From CAVYXF01 sp963772335 (lineage in GTDB: Bacteria; Pseudomonadota; Alphaproteobacteria; Rhizobiales; Rhodomicrobiaceae): a stretch of DNA of 64,000 nt. The stretch spans positions 248,001-312,000 of the forward strand of contig CAVYXF010000005.1 of NCBI GenBank assembly GCA_963772335.1, in the 5' to 3' direction. Shown piece by piece: positions 45,853 to 55,227 of this stretch. The notes under the pieces are model-generated. The model searched no databases and was not told where the DNA came from. It saw only the letters and a list, made by a program, of their open reading frames with translations. The first letter of the stretch is position 1; each line of letters starts with the position of its first letter. Position numbers and translations under genes: made by a program.

Positions 45853-48800
45853 ATGCAGGAACAGATTTCTTCGGATCGTGAGTTCGAGTGGCTTGACCAT
45901 GTCCAGCCCGTTGGCCTCGTGCTGGCCCGTAGCCTCCTCAAGTCGCTGAGTCTCAACCCCGAGCGCCAGACCAAGTCTGATGAGGATGCCGTCACCGCGC
46001 TACTATCGGGCAAAAAGACCGGGCCGGCACTTTCGGAACCCTGGCCGCTATTCGAGCGCGTCCTTGGATGGAATGCGCGTAACGTGGCTGGAGCCCCCGG
46101 CGGCGAACCATTGCCGCCCGAGCTGACCATTCGCCTGTCGGAGTACGACACGAACCTGTCGCCCACCTGGGCCGTTCGCGGCGTGAAAGGAGAAGCGGAC
46201 TGGCAGCTTCTCGTGCGCATCGAGGAGCCTGGCATCGAGCCCGACAAGCGCGGCGTACTGGATGGCTGGGAGGCGACGCCGCACCAGCGCTTCGAGCGCC
46301 TGCTGCGCGAGACGCAGGTCCACACCGGTGTGCTCCTGACCGACAACGAGCTGCGTCTCATCTATGCGCCGCGCGGCGAGACGTCGGGCTGGATTGCGTT
46401 CCCGCTGCGGCCGCTCGGTACGGTTACCGGGCGGCCGATGCTCGGCGGCCTGAAACTTGTGCTCGGCTCGTTCCGCCTCTTCAACGACGCCAAGGAGCGC
46501 CGCTTGCCGGCGCTTCTCCGAGATAGCCGCGAGGCGCAGGCGACCGTCTCGACGAACCTGTCGGCGCAGGTACTCGGCGCGCTGCACGAGCTTCTTCGCG
46601 GACTGCATGCGGCGGAGCCGAACGCTCATCGGCGAACTGGCTGCAAAGAACCCGCAACACCTCTACGAGGGCCTGCTCTCGGTCCTCATGCGGCTCGTCT
46701 TCATCCTCTATGCCGAGGACCGCGATCTCATCCCCTCGAAGACCGACGGGCGCTCGCGCGCGCTCTATCAGCAGGGATATTCGGTACGCGGCCTGTTCGC
46801 CAAGCTGCTCGAGGACGAAGCGCGCTATCCCGACACGATGAACGAGCGCGTGGGGGGCTGGGGGCGGCTTATCGCGCTATTCCGCCTCGTTCACGGCGGC
46901 CACAAATCCGGATGGATCAAGGGGCGCGGCGGCAAGCTCTTCGACCCGAAAACGTTTCCCTTTCTCGAAGGCCGCGCCAAGCCCGAGGACGCGCCACGCA
47001 TCCTCACTGTGTCGGACGGCACGCTCCTGCGCATTCTGCGCGGGCTTATGGTGGTTGATGGCGAGCGGCTCTCCTACCGCACGCTCGATGTTGAGCAGAT
47101 CGGTTCCGTCTACGAGACAGTTATGGGCTTCACGGTCGAGCAGGCGCGCGGGCCATCGCTCGCGATCAAGGCCGGCAAGAGCAACAAGGTGCCAGTCTTC
47201 GTGGCTCTTGATGCGCTCCTGCCGCTGAAGCCGGCCGACCGGATCAAGCGGATCAAGGAGGACACGGGGCGCAAGCTCACCGGCCAGGCCGAGACGAAGG
47301 TTAAACAGGCGAAGTCGGTTGTGGAGCTGGCGGCGGCGATCGATGGGATCGTCGATGAGCGCGGCTCGCCGATGCGGCGTACGGTTGTGCAAGGCACGCC
47401 AATCCTACAGCCGACCGATGAGCGCCGGCGCACGGGCAGCCACTACACGCCGCGCTCGCTCACCGAGCCGATCGTGCGGCATGCACTGGAGCCGGCCTTC
47501 GAGCGCATCGGCGAGAATGCGAAGCCGGAAGACGTGCTGGCGCTCAAGGTCTGCGACCCGGCCATGGGCTCGGGCGCGTTCCTCGTCGAAGCCTGCCGCA
47601 TGCTAGCGGCGCGGCTGGTGAAGGCATGGGTGCTATGGCCGGAGACGAAGCCCACGATCCCGCCGGACGAGGACGAGGAGCTTCATGCGCGCCGCCTCGT
47701 CGCACAGCACTGTCTCTATGGGGTCGACAAGAACCCAATGGCGACAGATCTAGCCAAACTATCGCTCTGGCTTGCGACGCTGGCTCGCGACCACGAGTTC
47801 ACGTTCCTCGATCATGCGCTGAGGACGGGTGACAGTCTTGTTGGGCTTTCGCGCGATCAAATCGCATCGACGCATTGGATTGCGAGCCAGGCACCGACAT
47901 TTGCCGGGCAATTCGTCAAGGCGCTGCTGCAGCGCGCGAGCGTGATGCGCGCGCTAATTCAGGACAGCGGCGAGTCAGCAAGCGAAGCCGAGTTGCGCAA
48001 TCTGCTCGACAATGTGGACGCAATTATGGAGGGCGCGCGGCTCATCGGCGACGGAATCATCAGCTGCTTCTTCGCCGAGGACAAGCCGAGGAAGCGGATC
48101 GCAAAGCTGGTCGAGTTCCAGAAGCTGGTGCTAAGCCATCTCGGCAAGCCTGGCTGGATCGACCTGGCGGTGCCCTATGCGAGAACGCTGGAAAAAGGCG
48201 ACCACCCCATCCGGCCGTTTCACTGGCAGCTCGAATTTCCTGAGGTGTTTGAGGGGGAGAACCCAGGCTTCGATGCCGTAGTTGGGAACCCACCGTTTGC
48301 CGGCAAGAACACGGTCGCGGCGGGCAACCGGGCGCACTATCCGGTCTGGCTGCAGACGCTACATCCGGGCGCACACGGCAACTCGGACCTCGTCGCGCAC
48401 TTCTTCCGCCGTGCGTTTGACCTGCTCAAGAAGGACGGTACGTTCGGCCTGATTGCAACCAACACGATCGGGCAGGGTGACACGCGTGCGACAGGGCTTA
48501 CAAAGATCCTCAGCAGCGGTGGCACCATCAGCCACGCGACACGGCGGCTGAAGTGGCCGGGTGAGGCGGCCGTCGTGGTCTCGGTGGTGCATGTACGGAA
48601 GGGAGCGATCACGGAGGCCAAGCTCGATGGTCGACCGGTTAGGCGCATCTCGGCCTATCTGGTCGAAGGTGATCTTGATGTGTCGCCTAGGCCGCTTGCG
48701 GCGAACGCTGGCAAGGCGTTCGTAGGGTCGTACGTGCTCGGCATGGGCTTCACTTTCGACGACGAGGCGGCGGCCAAGGGCACCGCGTCCTCGCTCGCTG

Positions 48801-49081
48801 ACATGGAGCAGCTGGTCGCTAAGGATGCGAAAAACGCCGAACGCATCTTCCCTTATATCGGCGGCGAGGAGGTCAACAACGATCCGCACCATGCGCACCG
48901 ACGGTATGTGATCAATCTGAGTAACTTGACCGAGGCTCAGGCACGATCAAGCTATCCAGATCTATTGAAAGTAGTCGAGGTTTTCGTGAGGCCTGAGCGT
49001 CACAAGATTTGCCATGCCTTAAATCTTCCGCGCCTTGCGTTGGTGGGAACGCACCACGACCCGCCAGTATGCATGGAATAA
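45853..49081 (+). pseudogene. drmMI: DISARM adenine methyltransferase DrmMI, frameshifted and 3'-truncated
   Basis: About 1075 residues of an Eco57I-like N6-adenine methyltransferase. The N-terminal region (FERLLRETQVHTGVLLTDNE, IAFPLRPLGTVTGRPMLGGL) is followed by HLYEGLLSVLMRLVFILYAE, RRRTGSHYTPRSLTEPIV, SAM motif I CDPAMGSGAFLVEACR, and the catalytic NPPF in FDAVVGNPPFAGK (near 48290). One extra A at 46621-46622 shifts the frame; removing it gives AAEPTLIGELAAKNPQHLYE. Homology stops at about 49010 (DLLKVVEVFVRPERHK), so the C-terminal specificity part, some 250 residues, is lost. Order drmD-drmMI is that of class 1 DISARM, where the enzyme marks self DNA. Confidence 0.75.
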
Positions 49082-49145
49082 ATCCGGTGAAGCCGGAGTC
49101 ATGTCGTTCGAAGTGCGTTTTTGGGCTTCGGAAGAGGAAAAAGAC

Positions 49146-50087
49146 ATGACCCACAATCAAGATGATCATAATGGCATAACCCGTCGGCATGCACTGGAAT
49201 GCATGATCTGGGCCGGCACCGGAGTGCTGTGGACCGTCACGGGAGGCGTGCCCAAGTCTATCGGTTTACTCGACACCGCCGAAGCGGCCGAGGCTGCAAA
49301 AGGCTTCACCTTCGTTCAAATTTCCGACAGTCACATCGGCTTCAACAAGCCCGCAAACCCGCATGCGATCGACACGCTAAAGGAGGCGGTCGATCAGGTG
49401 AAGGGGCTCGCGGTCAAACCGGCCTTCATGCTGCATACCGGCGACATCACGCATCTGTCCAAGTCCGACGAATTCGACAATGCCGCACAGCTGATCGGCG
49501 CTGCCGGGCTCGACGTGCATTATGTTCCCGGAGAGCACGACATCGTCGATGAGGGCAACGGCAAGGCGTATCTTGAGCGTTACGGCAAAAACACGAAGGG
49601 CTCCGGCTGGTACAGCTTCGACCAGAACGGCGTGCACTTCATCGGCCTCGTCAATGTCGCCAATCTGAAGGCCGGTGGCTTAGGCAGCGTCGGGCCTGAG
49701 CAGCTCGAATGGCTGGAGGACGATCTCAGGGTACTGAGCGCATCCACCCCCATCGTCGTCTTTGCTCATATTCCCTTATGGACCGTCTATCCGGCATGGG
49801 GCTGGGGCACCGATGATTCCGCGATCGCGCTCGGGTATCTAAAGCGCTTCGGCTCGGTGACCGTGCTCAACGGACATATTCATCAGCTGATGCAGAAGGT
49901 CGAGGGCAATGTGACGTTCCACACAGCCCGTTCGACGGCGTTCCCTCAGCCGGCTCCGGGGACGGCGCCCTCGCCTGGTCCGGTCGTCGTTCCGGCCGAC
50001 AAGCTTCGCGGCCTGCTCGGCATCACCGATGTGACCTTCCGGCAGGGTAGCGAACCTTTGGCCATTACGGATAAGGCGCTGGGATGA
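49146..50087 (+). CDS. Tat-exported metallophosphoesterase
   Basis: 313 residues. The N-terminus GITRRHALECMIWAGTGVLW is a twin-arginine signal. The calcineurin-like motifs are complete: QISDSHIGF, LHTGDITHL, PGEHDIVD (GNHD variant with E), FAHIPLW and LNGHIHQ. It probably hydrolyses a phosphate ester in the periplasm. ATG 49146 follows GAGGAAAAAG. The stop overlaps the cupredoxin start, so it heads a four-gene operon that includes its own sigma/anti-sigma pair. The DISARM remnant ends just before it. Confidence 0.9.
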   Translation: MTHNQDDHNGITRRHALECMIWAGTGVLWTVTGGVPKSIGLLDTAEAAEAAKGFTFVQISDSHIGFNKPANPHAIDTLKEAVDQVKGLAVKPAFMLHTGDITHLSKSDEFDNAAQLIGAAGLDVHYVPGEHDIVDEGNGKAYLERYGKNTKGSGWYSFDQNGVHFIGLVNVANLKAGGLGSVGPEQLEWLEDDLRVLSASTPIVVFAHIPLWTVYPAWGWGTDDSAIALGYLKRFGSVTVLNGHIHQLMQKVEGNVTFHTARSTAFPQPAPGTAPSPGPVVVPADKLRGLLGITDVTFRQGSEPLAITDKALG

Positions 50088-50404
50088 TGACGAGCACATT
50101 TCGCATCGCCGCGGCGCTGATCATCATGCTGATGGCCACCGAGGTCCGGGCGGATGAAACCGTCGTTCGCATCGAAAATTTCACCTTCAACCCGCCCGAG
50201 CTTACGGTGAAAGCAGGCACAAAGGTCACCTGGATCAATGCCGACGATATTCCGCACAGCGTCGTCGACGAAAAAGCCAGGTTCCGCTCACATGTGCTTG
50301 ATACCGATGCGACATTCTCGATGACGTTTGCCGATCCAGGAGAGCGAGGCTACTTTTGCGGCCTGCATCCGCATATGAGAGGCAAAATCATCGTGAAGCC
50401 TTAA
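50084..50404 (+). CDS. Exported cupredoxin (plastocyanin/amicyanin-like)
   Basis: 106 residues with a signal peptide (IAAALIIMLMATEVRA). The mature domain carries the type 1 copper ligands: His in DDIPHSVVD, then Cys, His and Met in YFCGLHPHMRG. GTKVTWINADDIPHSV is typical of small blue copper proteins that carry electrons in the periplasm. Overlaps the phosphoesterase stop (ATGA). Confidence 0.92.
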   Translation: MMTSTFRIAAALIIMLMATEVRADETVVRIENFTFNPPELTVKAGTKVTWINADDIPHSVVDEKARFRSHVLDTDATFSMTFADPGERGYFCGLHPHMRGKIIVKP

Positions 50405-50448
50405 GGCCTTGCGCGATGCGGCCAACGGCAGCGGACAAGCGAGGCGCT

Positions 50449-50997
50449 ATGGACGGCCAGCAGCGTTTCAGAGAGGTCGTTCTCCCCTATCTCGACGACG
50501 CGCTCTCGCTTGCCCGCTGGCTCACGGGCAATGTCGCCGATGCGGAGGATGTGGTGCAGGAAGCCTGCATTCGAGCCTTCGGCGCAATCGGAACCGTCAG
50601 GGAGGCCAATCCACGGGGATGGCTTCTCGTGATCGTTCGCAATACGGCCTACACCTGGCTTGCCAAGAACAGGCCGAAGGCCGTCATTGTGACCGATGAC
50701 GACCGGATCTTCGAACAGGCCGGACTCGAGATGACCGATGGCGCGGACATAGCGACGCCCGAGGCCGTCATGATCGCACGGGCGGACTCCCAGCTGTTGG
50801 AGCGCGCCATCGCAGATCTGCCGCTTTCATTTCGCGAGGTGCTTGTGCTGAGGGAAATAGAAGGGCTGAGCTACCGTGAGATCTCGGAAATCATTTCGAT
50901 CCCGGTCGGCACGGTCATGTCTCGACTCGCCCGCGCCCGAAGTCAGCTCATTCAGCGGATCGCTATGACAATTGCGGGAAAGGAGGACGTGGCATGA
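50449..50997 (+). CDS. RNA polymerase ECF sigma factor
   Basis: 182 residues with region 2 (YLDDALSLARWLTGNVADAE, DVVQEACIRAF) and region 4 (LPLSFREVLVLREIEGLSYR, EISEIISIPVGTVMSRLARA). Spacing and length fit ECF sigma factors. GCGAGG stands five bases before ATG 50449; longer in-frame starts exist at 50416 and 50356. Overlaps the anti-sigma gene (ATGA), so it is likely held inactive by that protein. Confidence 0.92.
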   Translation: MDGQQRFREVVLPYLDDALSLARWLTGNVADAEDVVQEACIRAFGAIGTVREANPRGWLLVIVRNTAYTWLAKNRPKAVIVTDDDRIFEQAGLEMTDGADIATPEAVMIARADSQLLERAIADLPLSFREVLVLREIEGLSYREISEIISIPVGTVMSRLARARSQLIQRIAMTIAGKEDVA

Positions 50998-51794
50998 TCA
51001 AGCCTAGCTCCTGGTCATCGCGCGAAGAGGCGCTCCTCCTGGTCAATGCCTATCTCGACGGCGAGCTCGATGCTTCGGCGGTTCTGGAAATCGAACAGCG
51101 CATGAAGGAAGATTCCACGCTCAAGGCCGAATATGACCGGCTCTCCGGCTTGCGAGCGATGATAGCATCCCGCGTGACAAAGGATCAGGCGTCCGATGCC
51201 CTGCGTAGCCGGATCGCCACCATTGCCGAGCAGCGCGCGCCATCCGTCACACCCACAAAAGCCGTGAGGCACCGCTTCGAATGGCGGCAGATGGCGGCGG
51301 CAGCGGTGATCGCCTCCGTCCTGGCGTCCGGCACGACCTATTTCATAACGCAGCCGAGCTTTTCCTCGCGTGCCATGGAGGCGGTTATCGCCGGCCATCA
51401 GCGCGCGCTTCTGGCCGCCGCACCGGTCGACGTCACCTCGAGCGACCGCCACACGGTCAAGCCATGGTTCGACCAAAAGCTGGCGCTGTCGCCGCATATC
51501 GTCGATCTCGCAGCGCAGGGATTTCCGCTTGTCGGCGGACGCGTGGAAATCATCGGCGGCGAAGCGGTCCCGGTCCTAGTCTACCGGCGCCGCGCGCACC
51601 TGATCAGCGTTGTGGCGGTTCCCAAATCCGGTGGCAGCGACGACGGTTCAACGATCATGGCCGGCACGCGGGATGGTTATGCCGTGCGCGAATGGCGCGG
51701 GCGGGACTTTGTTTATTATGCGGTGTCGGATTTAGCGGCAAAAGAGCTCGACCTGTTTGTCGCGTCGTGGCGCGACGAGGCCGCTGCGAGTTAG
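50994..51794 (+). CDS. Transmembrane anti-sigma factor
   Basis: 266 residues: an N-terminal cytoplasmic helical domain (LLVNAYLDGELDASAVLEIE) typical of anti-sigma factors, one membrane helix (MAAAAVIASVLASGTTYFIT, residues about 99-118), and a periplasmic domain with VPVLVYRRRAHLISVVA, GYAVREWRGRDFVYYAVSDL. The HxxxCxxC zinc motif is lacking, so it is of the non-zinc type. It would tie sigma activity to a signal in the periplasm, where the phosphoesterase and cupredoxin act. Confidence 0.9.
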   Translation: MIKPSSWSSREEALLLVNAYLDGELDASAVLEIEQRMKEDSTLKAEYDRLSGLRAMIASRVTKDQASDALRSRIATIAEQRAPSVTPTKAVRHRFEWRQMAAAAVIASVLASGTTYFITQPSFSSRAMEAVIAGHQRALLAAAPVDVTSSDRHTVKPWFDQKLALSPHIVDLAAQGFPLVGGRVEIIGGEAVPVLVYRRRAHLISVVAVPKSGGSDDGSTIMAGTRDGYAVREWRGRDFVYYAVSDLAAKELDLFVASWRDEAAAS

Positions 51795-51915
51795 TTCCAC
51801 GTGCAATGAGCGCAATGTGCGATCGTGCGAATGCGAGCGCGAGGCATTGGGCTGCCGCCGCCTGAAGACGCGGCTTTGAATTTCCTGCGGTAGCCCGAAT
51901 TTTCATCACACCGAC

Positions 51916-51931
51916 GTCACATCGATGTGAC
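51916..51931. promoter_or_regulatory. Perfect 16-bp palindrome
   Basis: GTCACATCGATGTGAC, 130 bases before the small secreted protein gene and 122 after the anti-sigma stop. A site for a dimeric regulator is likely; TGTGA-like halves recall CRP/FNR or GntR operators, but the spacing is not canonical for CRP. Confidence 0.45.
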
Positions 51932-52061
51932 CCTTCATCAGGAATATCGGTGCTGTTTCAGTGGTCTTATGAGTATGCCGGACAGTGCACAGCGCTGAAG
52001 ATCGAAAACGACGGATTTAGTCTTTCGCCGGTTAAAGACAAAACTTGAAAGGATGATCAAA

Positions 52062-52292
52062 ATGAGAAAGACCACATTGCTGATTGCTCTGACAATGACC
52101 AGCGCGATTGCAGCCACTCCATCATTCGCGAAAAATCCGTCGCTGAATGCAGACGCTTATCAATCCAGCGGTGGAGCGGCTTATGCGCACAACGATCGCT
52201 ATAGCGGCCGCACTGACATTCAGGTCAACCCGCCGCGGACGCCAGCAGGTCCGGAGCTGGTCAATGCGTTTCCGTTCCGTAGCGAAAGCTGA
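52062..52292 (+). CDS. Small exported protein
   Basis: 76 residues. MRKTTLLIALTMTSAIAATP is a clear signal peptide with cleavage near FAK. The mature 50 residues are polar (NPSLNADAYQSSGGAAYAHN) with PRTPAGPELVNAFPF at the end; small rhizobial exported proteins of this type have no known role. AAAGG is nine bases before ATG 52062; ATG 52053 touches the same site and is less likely. Confidence 0.7.
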   Translation: MRKTTLLIALTMTSAIAATPSFAKNPSLNADAYQSSGGAAYAHNDRYSGRTDIQVNPPRTPAGPELVNAFPFRSES

Positions 52293-52410
52293 GCGAAGGA
52301 CCGCCGCCTATACACGGCGGTCCGTGAAGCAAAAGACGTCTCCAAATCACGCCTGGGGTTTGCTACAGGCGTGAGATATTCGTCCAGACCAAGATTGGCG
52401 GGGCTTCCGA

Positions 52411-52998
52411 ATGCGCATCGAGACTTTCCACGGTGACCGCGCCCTTCTGAGGACACTGTTCGCCTTGGCCGACGACTCGCCGTCTCAGATTTCGAGCTAC
52501 ATATCTTGCGGCGAAATCCTGGCCGCTTGGGACGACGGCACGATCATCGGCCACGTACAGATCGTCGCGACCGGGGAGCCGGGCACGTTCGAAATCAAAA
52601 GCATGGCGGTGAGCGAGGTCCGGCAAGGCGAGGGCGTCGGACGCAGCCTCGTCCAGGCGGCAATAGCATATTGTCGGGCTCAAAATGTGCACCGGCTGAT
52701 TGTTTCGACCGCAGCGGCCGATACCGGTAATCTACGCTTCTATCAGCGGCAGTGCTTCCGCATGCACCGCATCGTCCGGAATGCGTTCGGCCCATCGACC
52801 GGCTATGCGGCTGGGACGCTTGTCGATGGAATACCCTTACGCGACCAGGTGTTTCTCGATCTCGAATTTAATCGAGCGGCGGAAAAGGAGTTGGCGAGCA
52901 TACAACCGATGTCAAAACGATCGCAATCGAAGCTGCAGCCGCGCCCTTGCGCGCCAATCAATCGACCCATCCGGAGCCGTTCTTGTCCCGAATGTTAA
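52411..52998 (+). CDS. GNAT-family N-acetyltransferase
   Basis: 195 residues. The acetyl-CoA site is seen in IKSMAVSEVRQGEGVGRSLV (R/Q-x-x-G-x-G/A) and the C-terminal NLRFYQRQCFRMHR. The central strand IIGHVQIVAT fits the fold. The substrate is unknown. The last 30 residues (SKRSQSKLQPRPCAPINRPI) look non-homologous, so the original stop may have been lost or the gene extended into neighbouring DNA. Confidence 0.82.
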   Translation: MRIETFHGDRALLRTLFALADDSPSQISSYISCGEILAAWDDGTIIGHVQIVATGEPGTFEIKSMAVSEVRQGEGVGRSLVQAAIAYCRAQNVHRLIVSTAAADTGNLRFYQRQCFRMHRIVRNAFGPSTGYAAGTLVDGIPLRDQVFLDLEFNRAAEKELASIQPMSKRSQSKLQPRPCAPINRPIRSRSCPEC

Positions 52999-53090
52999 AG
53001 CGCGAGAGGAGACGCGGCATACGTGATGCCTCGGACGGCTTTTTGTCGGTAACGGAAGGTTCGTGATCGCCGGCGACCGGCAGCTCAGCG

Positions 53091-54023
53091 TCAGTCCTGC
53101 GTCGTCGAGCACAAGCTTGCCGCGGCCGGCTTCGGAAGCGGACAGGCAACACCGGATCGGGCCGCGTCCGCGAGCGAGCAGAGATTAGCCAGTGATCCGG
53201 AGAACTGCGCCTTCCCCTCGCGCAAGGTGACAAGCCGTCCAACAAGCTCGACGCCAGCATTGCTCAGGCTGTTGAGGTCGATGGTCGCGCGCTCCGGCGT
53301 ACCAACGAGTTGCGGCGAGGGGAGGCGCCTCACACGCTCGACATCGTCGACGTCCGTATAGCTCATGTCCATGACGCCGATCGCATCCATCCACCATTTG
53401 ATGTCCCGGCCGCGATAGAGGCGGGAAGCCTGACATGTTCTCCAACCGATAGGATCACCTCGCGGCCGGCGGCACAGATTTCATTGGCAAGCTGTACGCC
53501 GCTGGCCGACGCGCCCACGATCATCACGCTGCCAGCCGGCAGCGCCCGCGGATTGCGATATTGTGCCGGCGTCATGCTGAGAACATTTCGCGGCAGTCCT
53601 TCCGCGAGCGGAGGGACAACGGCAGTGTTGAAGGCGCCGCTCGCAAGCACAAGCGTTGCGGCAGCGCCATTCGCCCCGGTCGGTCGTGACCCGATAGCCG
53701 GGGTCCGCTTGAACGACACGCGTCACAAGCGTCTTCTGCTTAACCGGCGCACGCACCAGGTCGGCAAAATGCTGCAGAAAGCGGACGACTTCGTGCATGG
53801 TCATATAGCCGTCCGGGTTGCTGCCCTGATTGCCAGAGCCTGGCAGGCGGCTTTGCCAGTTCGGCGTGAGAAGGCGAAGCGAATCCCAGCGCTCCTTCTG
53901 CCAGGAATTGGCGATCTCGCCGCGCTCGATGAGGACATGGTCGATCGAGCGGTCGGTGAGATGCTTGCTCATCGCCAGGCCGGACTGTCCGGCGCCGATG
54001 ATGAGGGTGGTGACGGAGTTCAT
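53091..54023 (-). pseudogene. Flavin-containing monooxygenase (CzcO-like), frameshifted
   Basis: NAD(P)/FAD oxidoreductase. From 54023 the FAD motif TLIIGAGQSGLAMSKHLTDR and ERWDSLRLLTPNW are seen; one extra A near 53655 shifts to TLVLASGAFNTAVVPPLAEG, then the NADPH motif VMIVGASASGVQLANEI; a missing C near 53427 shifts to RLYRGRDIKWWMDAIGVMDM, RLPSPQLVGTPERATIDLN. With both corrected the protein is continuous to about 53170, but the C-terminal third of the family is absent or unrecognisable. Confidence 0.78.
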
Positions 54024-54048
54024 GCTCGCTTGCGCCCTCAAATGCCCG

Positions 54049-54624
54049 TCAGTTGACGGTGACGAACACGTTCGTCGGATTGGTGATGATGTCGAACACT
54101 GCCGAGCGCTTCTGGGACTGGGCGACGAGCGCCTTGATATCGACCTCGCTCGCATCGGCTTTGATGTCGAAATGGACGGAAATGGTGCCAAAGCCATTGC
54201 GCACGTCCTCGTCGATGCCGAGAATCCCCTGGATGTCCATGTCGCCTTCGACCGACGCTTTCACGGAATGGAGTTGGATCCCGCAGCGCTGAGCTACGGC
54301 GGCAATGCCGGCGGTGAGGCAGCTCGCGAGGCCCGAAAGGACGATCTCGACCGGCGTCGGCGCCTGATCCTCGGACGCAAAGATCTGAGGGTGATCGGCT
54401 TCGACCGTGAATGCTTTGCCGCGTGCCTGCTCGGTGCCCAGGCCAAAGAAAGTACTGATCATGCTGCGGCTGTGGGTGCCATTCATCCACTCGCAGGTCG
54501 CGCGCCATTTGAACTGGGCAGCCTGGGGCGCCTGCTCCAGCGCTTCGCGTGCGCCAAGAAGTGCATCGACATTCACGCCGTTGTTGACCTTCATGCCGTT
54601 TACAGAAGTGGTCATGGTCGTCAT
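54049..54624 (-). CDS. OsmC-family peroxiredoxin-like protein
   Basis: 191 residues. The OsmC core is visible: PTPVEIVLSGLASCLTAGIA with the first redox cysteine, the strand LHSVKASVEGDMDIQGILG, and a C-terminal SAVFDIITNPTNVFVTVN. The second cysteine expected about 60 residues later (in a x-C-P motif) is replaced (KRSAVFD), so peroxidase activity is doubtful; relatives with this change are called OsmC-like. ATG 54624 follows AAGGAAAG. Confidence 0.86.
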   Translation of the reverse strand: MTTMTTSVNGMKVNNGVNVDALLGAREALEQAPQAAQFKWRATCEWMNGTHSRSMISTFFGLGTEQARGKAFTVEADHPQIFASEDQAPTPVEIVLSGLASCLTAGIAAVAQRCGIQLHSVKASVEGDMDIQGILGIDEDVRNGFGTISVHFDIKADASEVDIKALVAQSQKRSAVFDIITNPTNVFVTVN

Positions 54625-54863
54625 CTTTTCTTTCCTTCGCTGTCGGTGCTTGGTTACTGGGATCAAGAATTTTGCGATGCCTCCGCCAGAGGCCAACCTC
54701 ATGCGCAAGCGTGGTAGCGCCCGTTGGAGCGGGCGGTGAAATGCGCGCTCGGGAACGTGGAAAACGGCGCGCCGCGCAACGGCTCCTGAGAAAACCGCTG
54801 CGTAGAAGACTTCGGGGCGGGCGAACCAGTGACGTGCTCGGGCTCACCCGTCCCGGATCAATG

Positions 54864-55067
54864 CTATGCAGCCAGCCGCTCGGGTATGTGGTTTGCGTCC
54901 GGCTGTGTCGGCTCATTTGTACGAGAGTTCGGCGTGGCCGGGGTCACATCCGTCAGCAGGCAGGTGCGGTCGTACCAGGTCCGAAACAGCGAGCCGTCTG
55001 CTTTCTGCATCTGGTCGGCAAAGCCGAATTCATAAGTCTTGGTCTCTGAAGTTCTGTTCTTGCTCAT
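54864..55067 (-). CDS. Hypothetical small protein
   Basis: 67 residues, begins MSKNRTSETKTYEFGFADQM and ends with a Pro/Thr/Asn-rich tail. AGGATA precedes the start by eight bases. Not recognised; composition is polar and plausible for a small soluble protein, but no second line of evidence supports it. Confidence 0.4.
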   Translation of the reverse strand: MSKNRTSETKTYEFGFADQMQKADGSLFRTWYDRTCLLTDVTPATPNSRTNEPTQPDANHIPERLAA

Positions 55068-55227
55068 GATCGTTATCCTATGCATCTCGATTTGAAGGGG
55101 GGCCGGTTCTCGGCTGCATCTGATATGCATCCGCCGCGTTGTTTGCCGCGTTGGTAGCAGCCGTTGGATTTGCGCTTAAAACCGTGGAATTGGGCATGTT
55201 TGGCCTCGCATAGCGGTCGCCTGGCTT

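Noticed and set aside
40997..49081. Active defence island
   Set aside because: The recognisable defence genes are truncated and the core DISARM genes are missing, so only a remnant is claimed.
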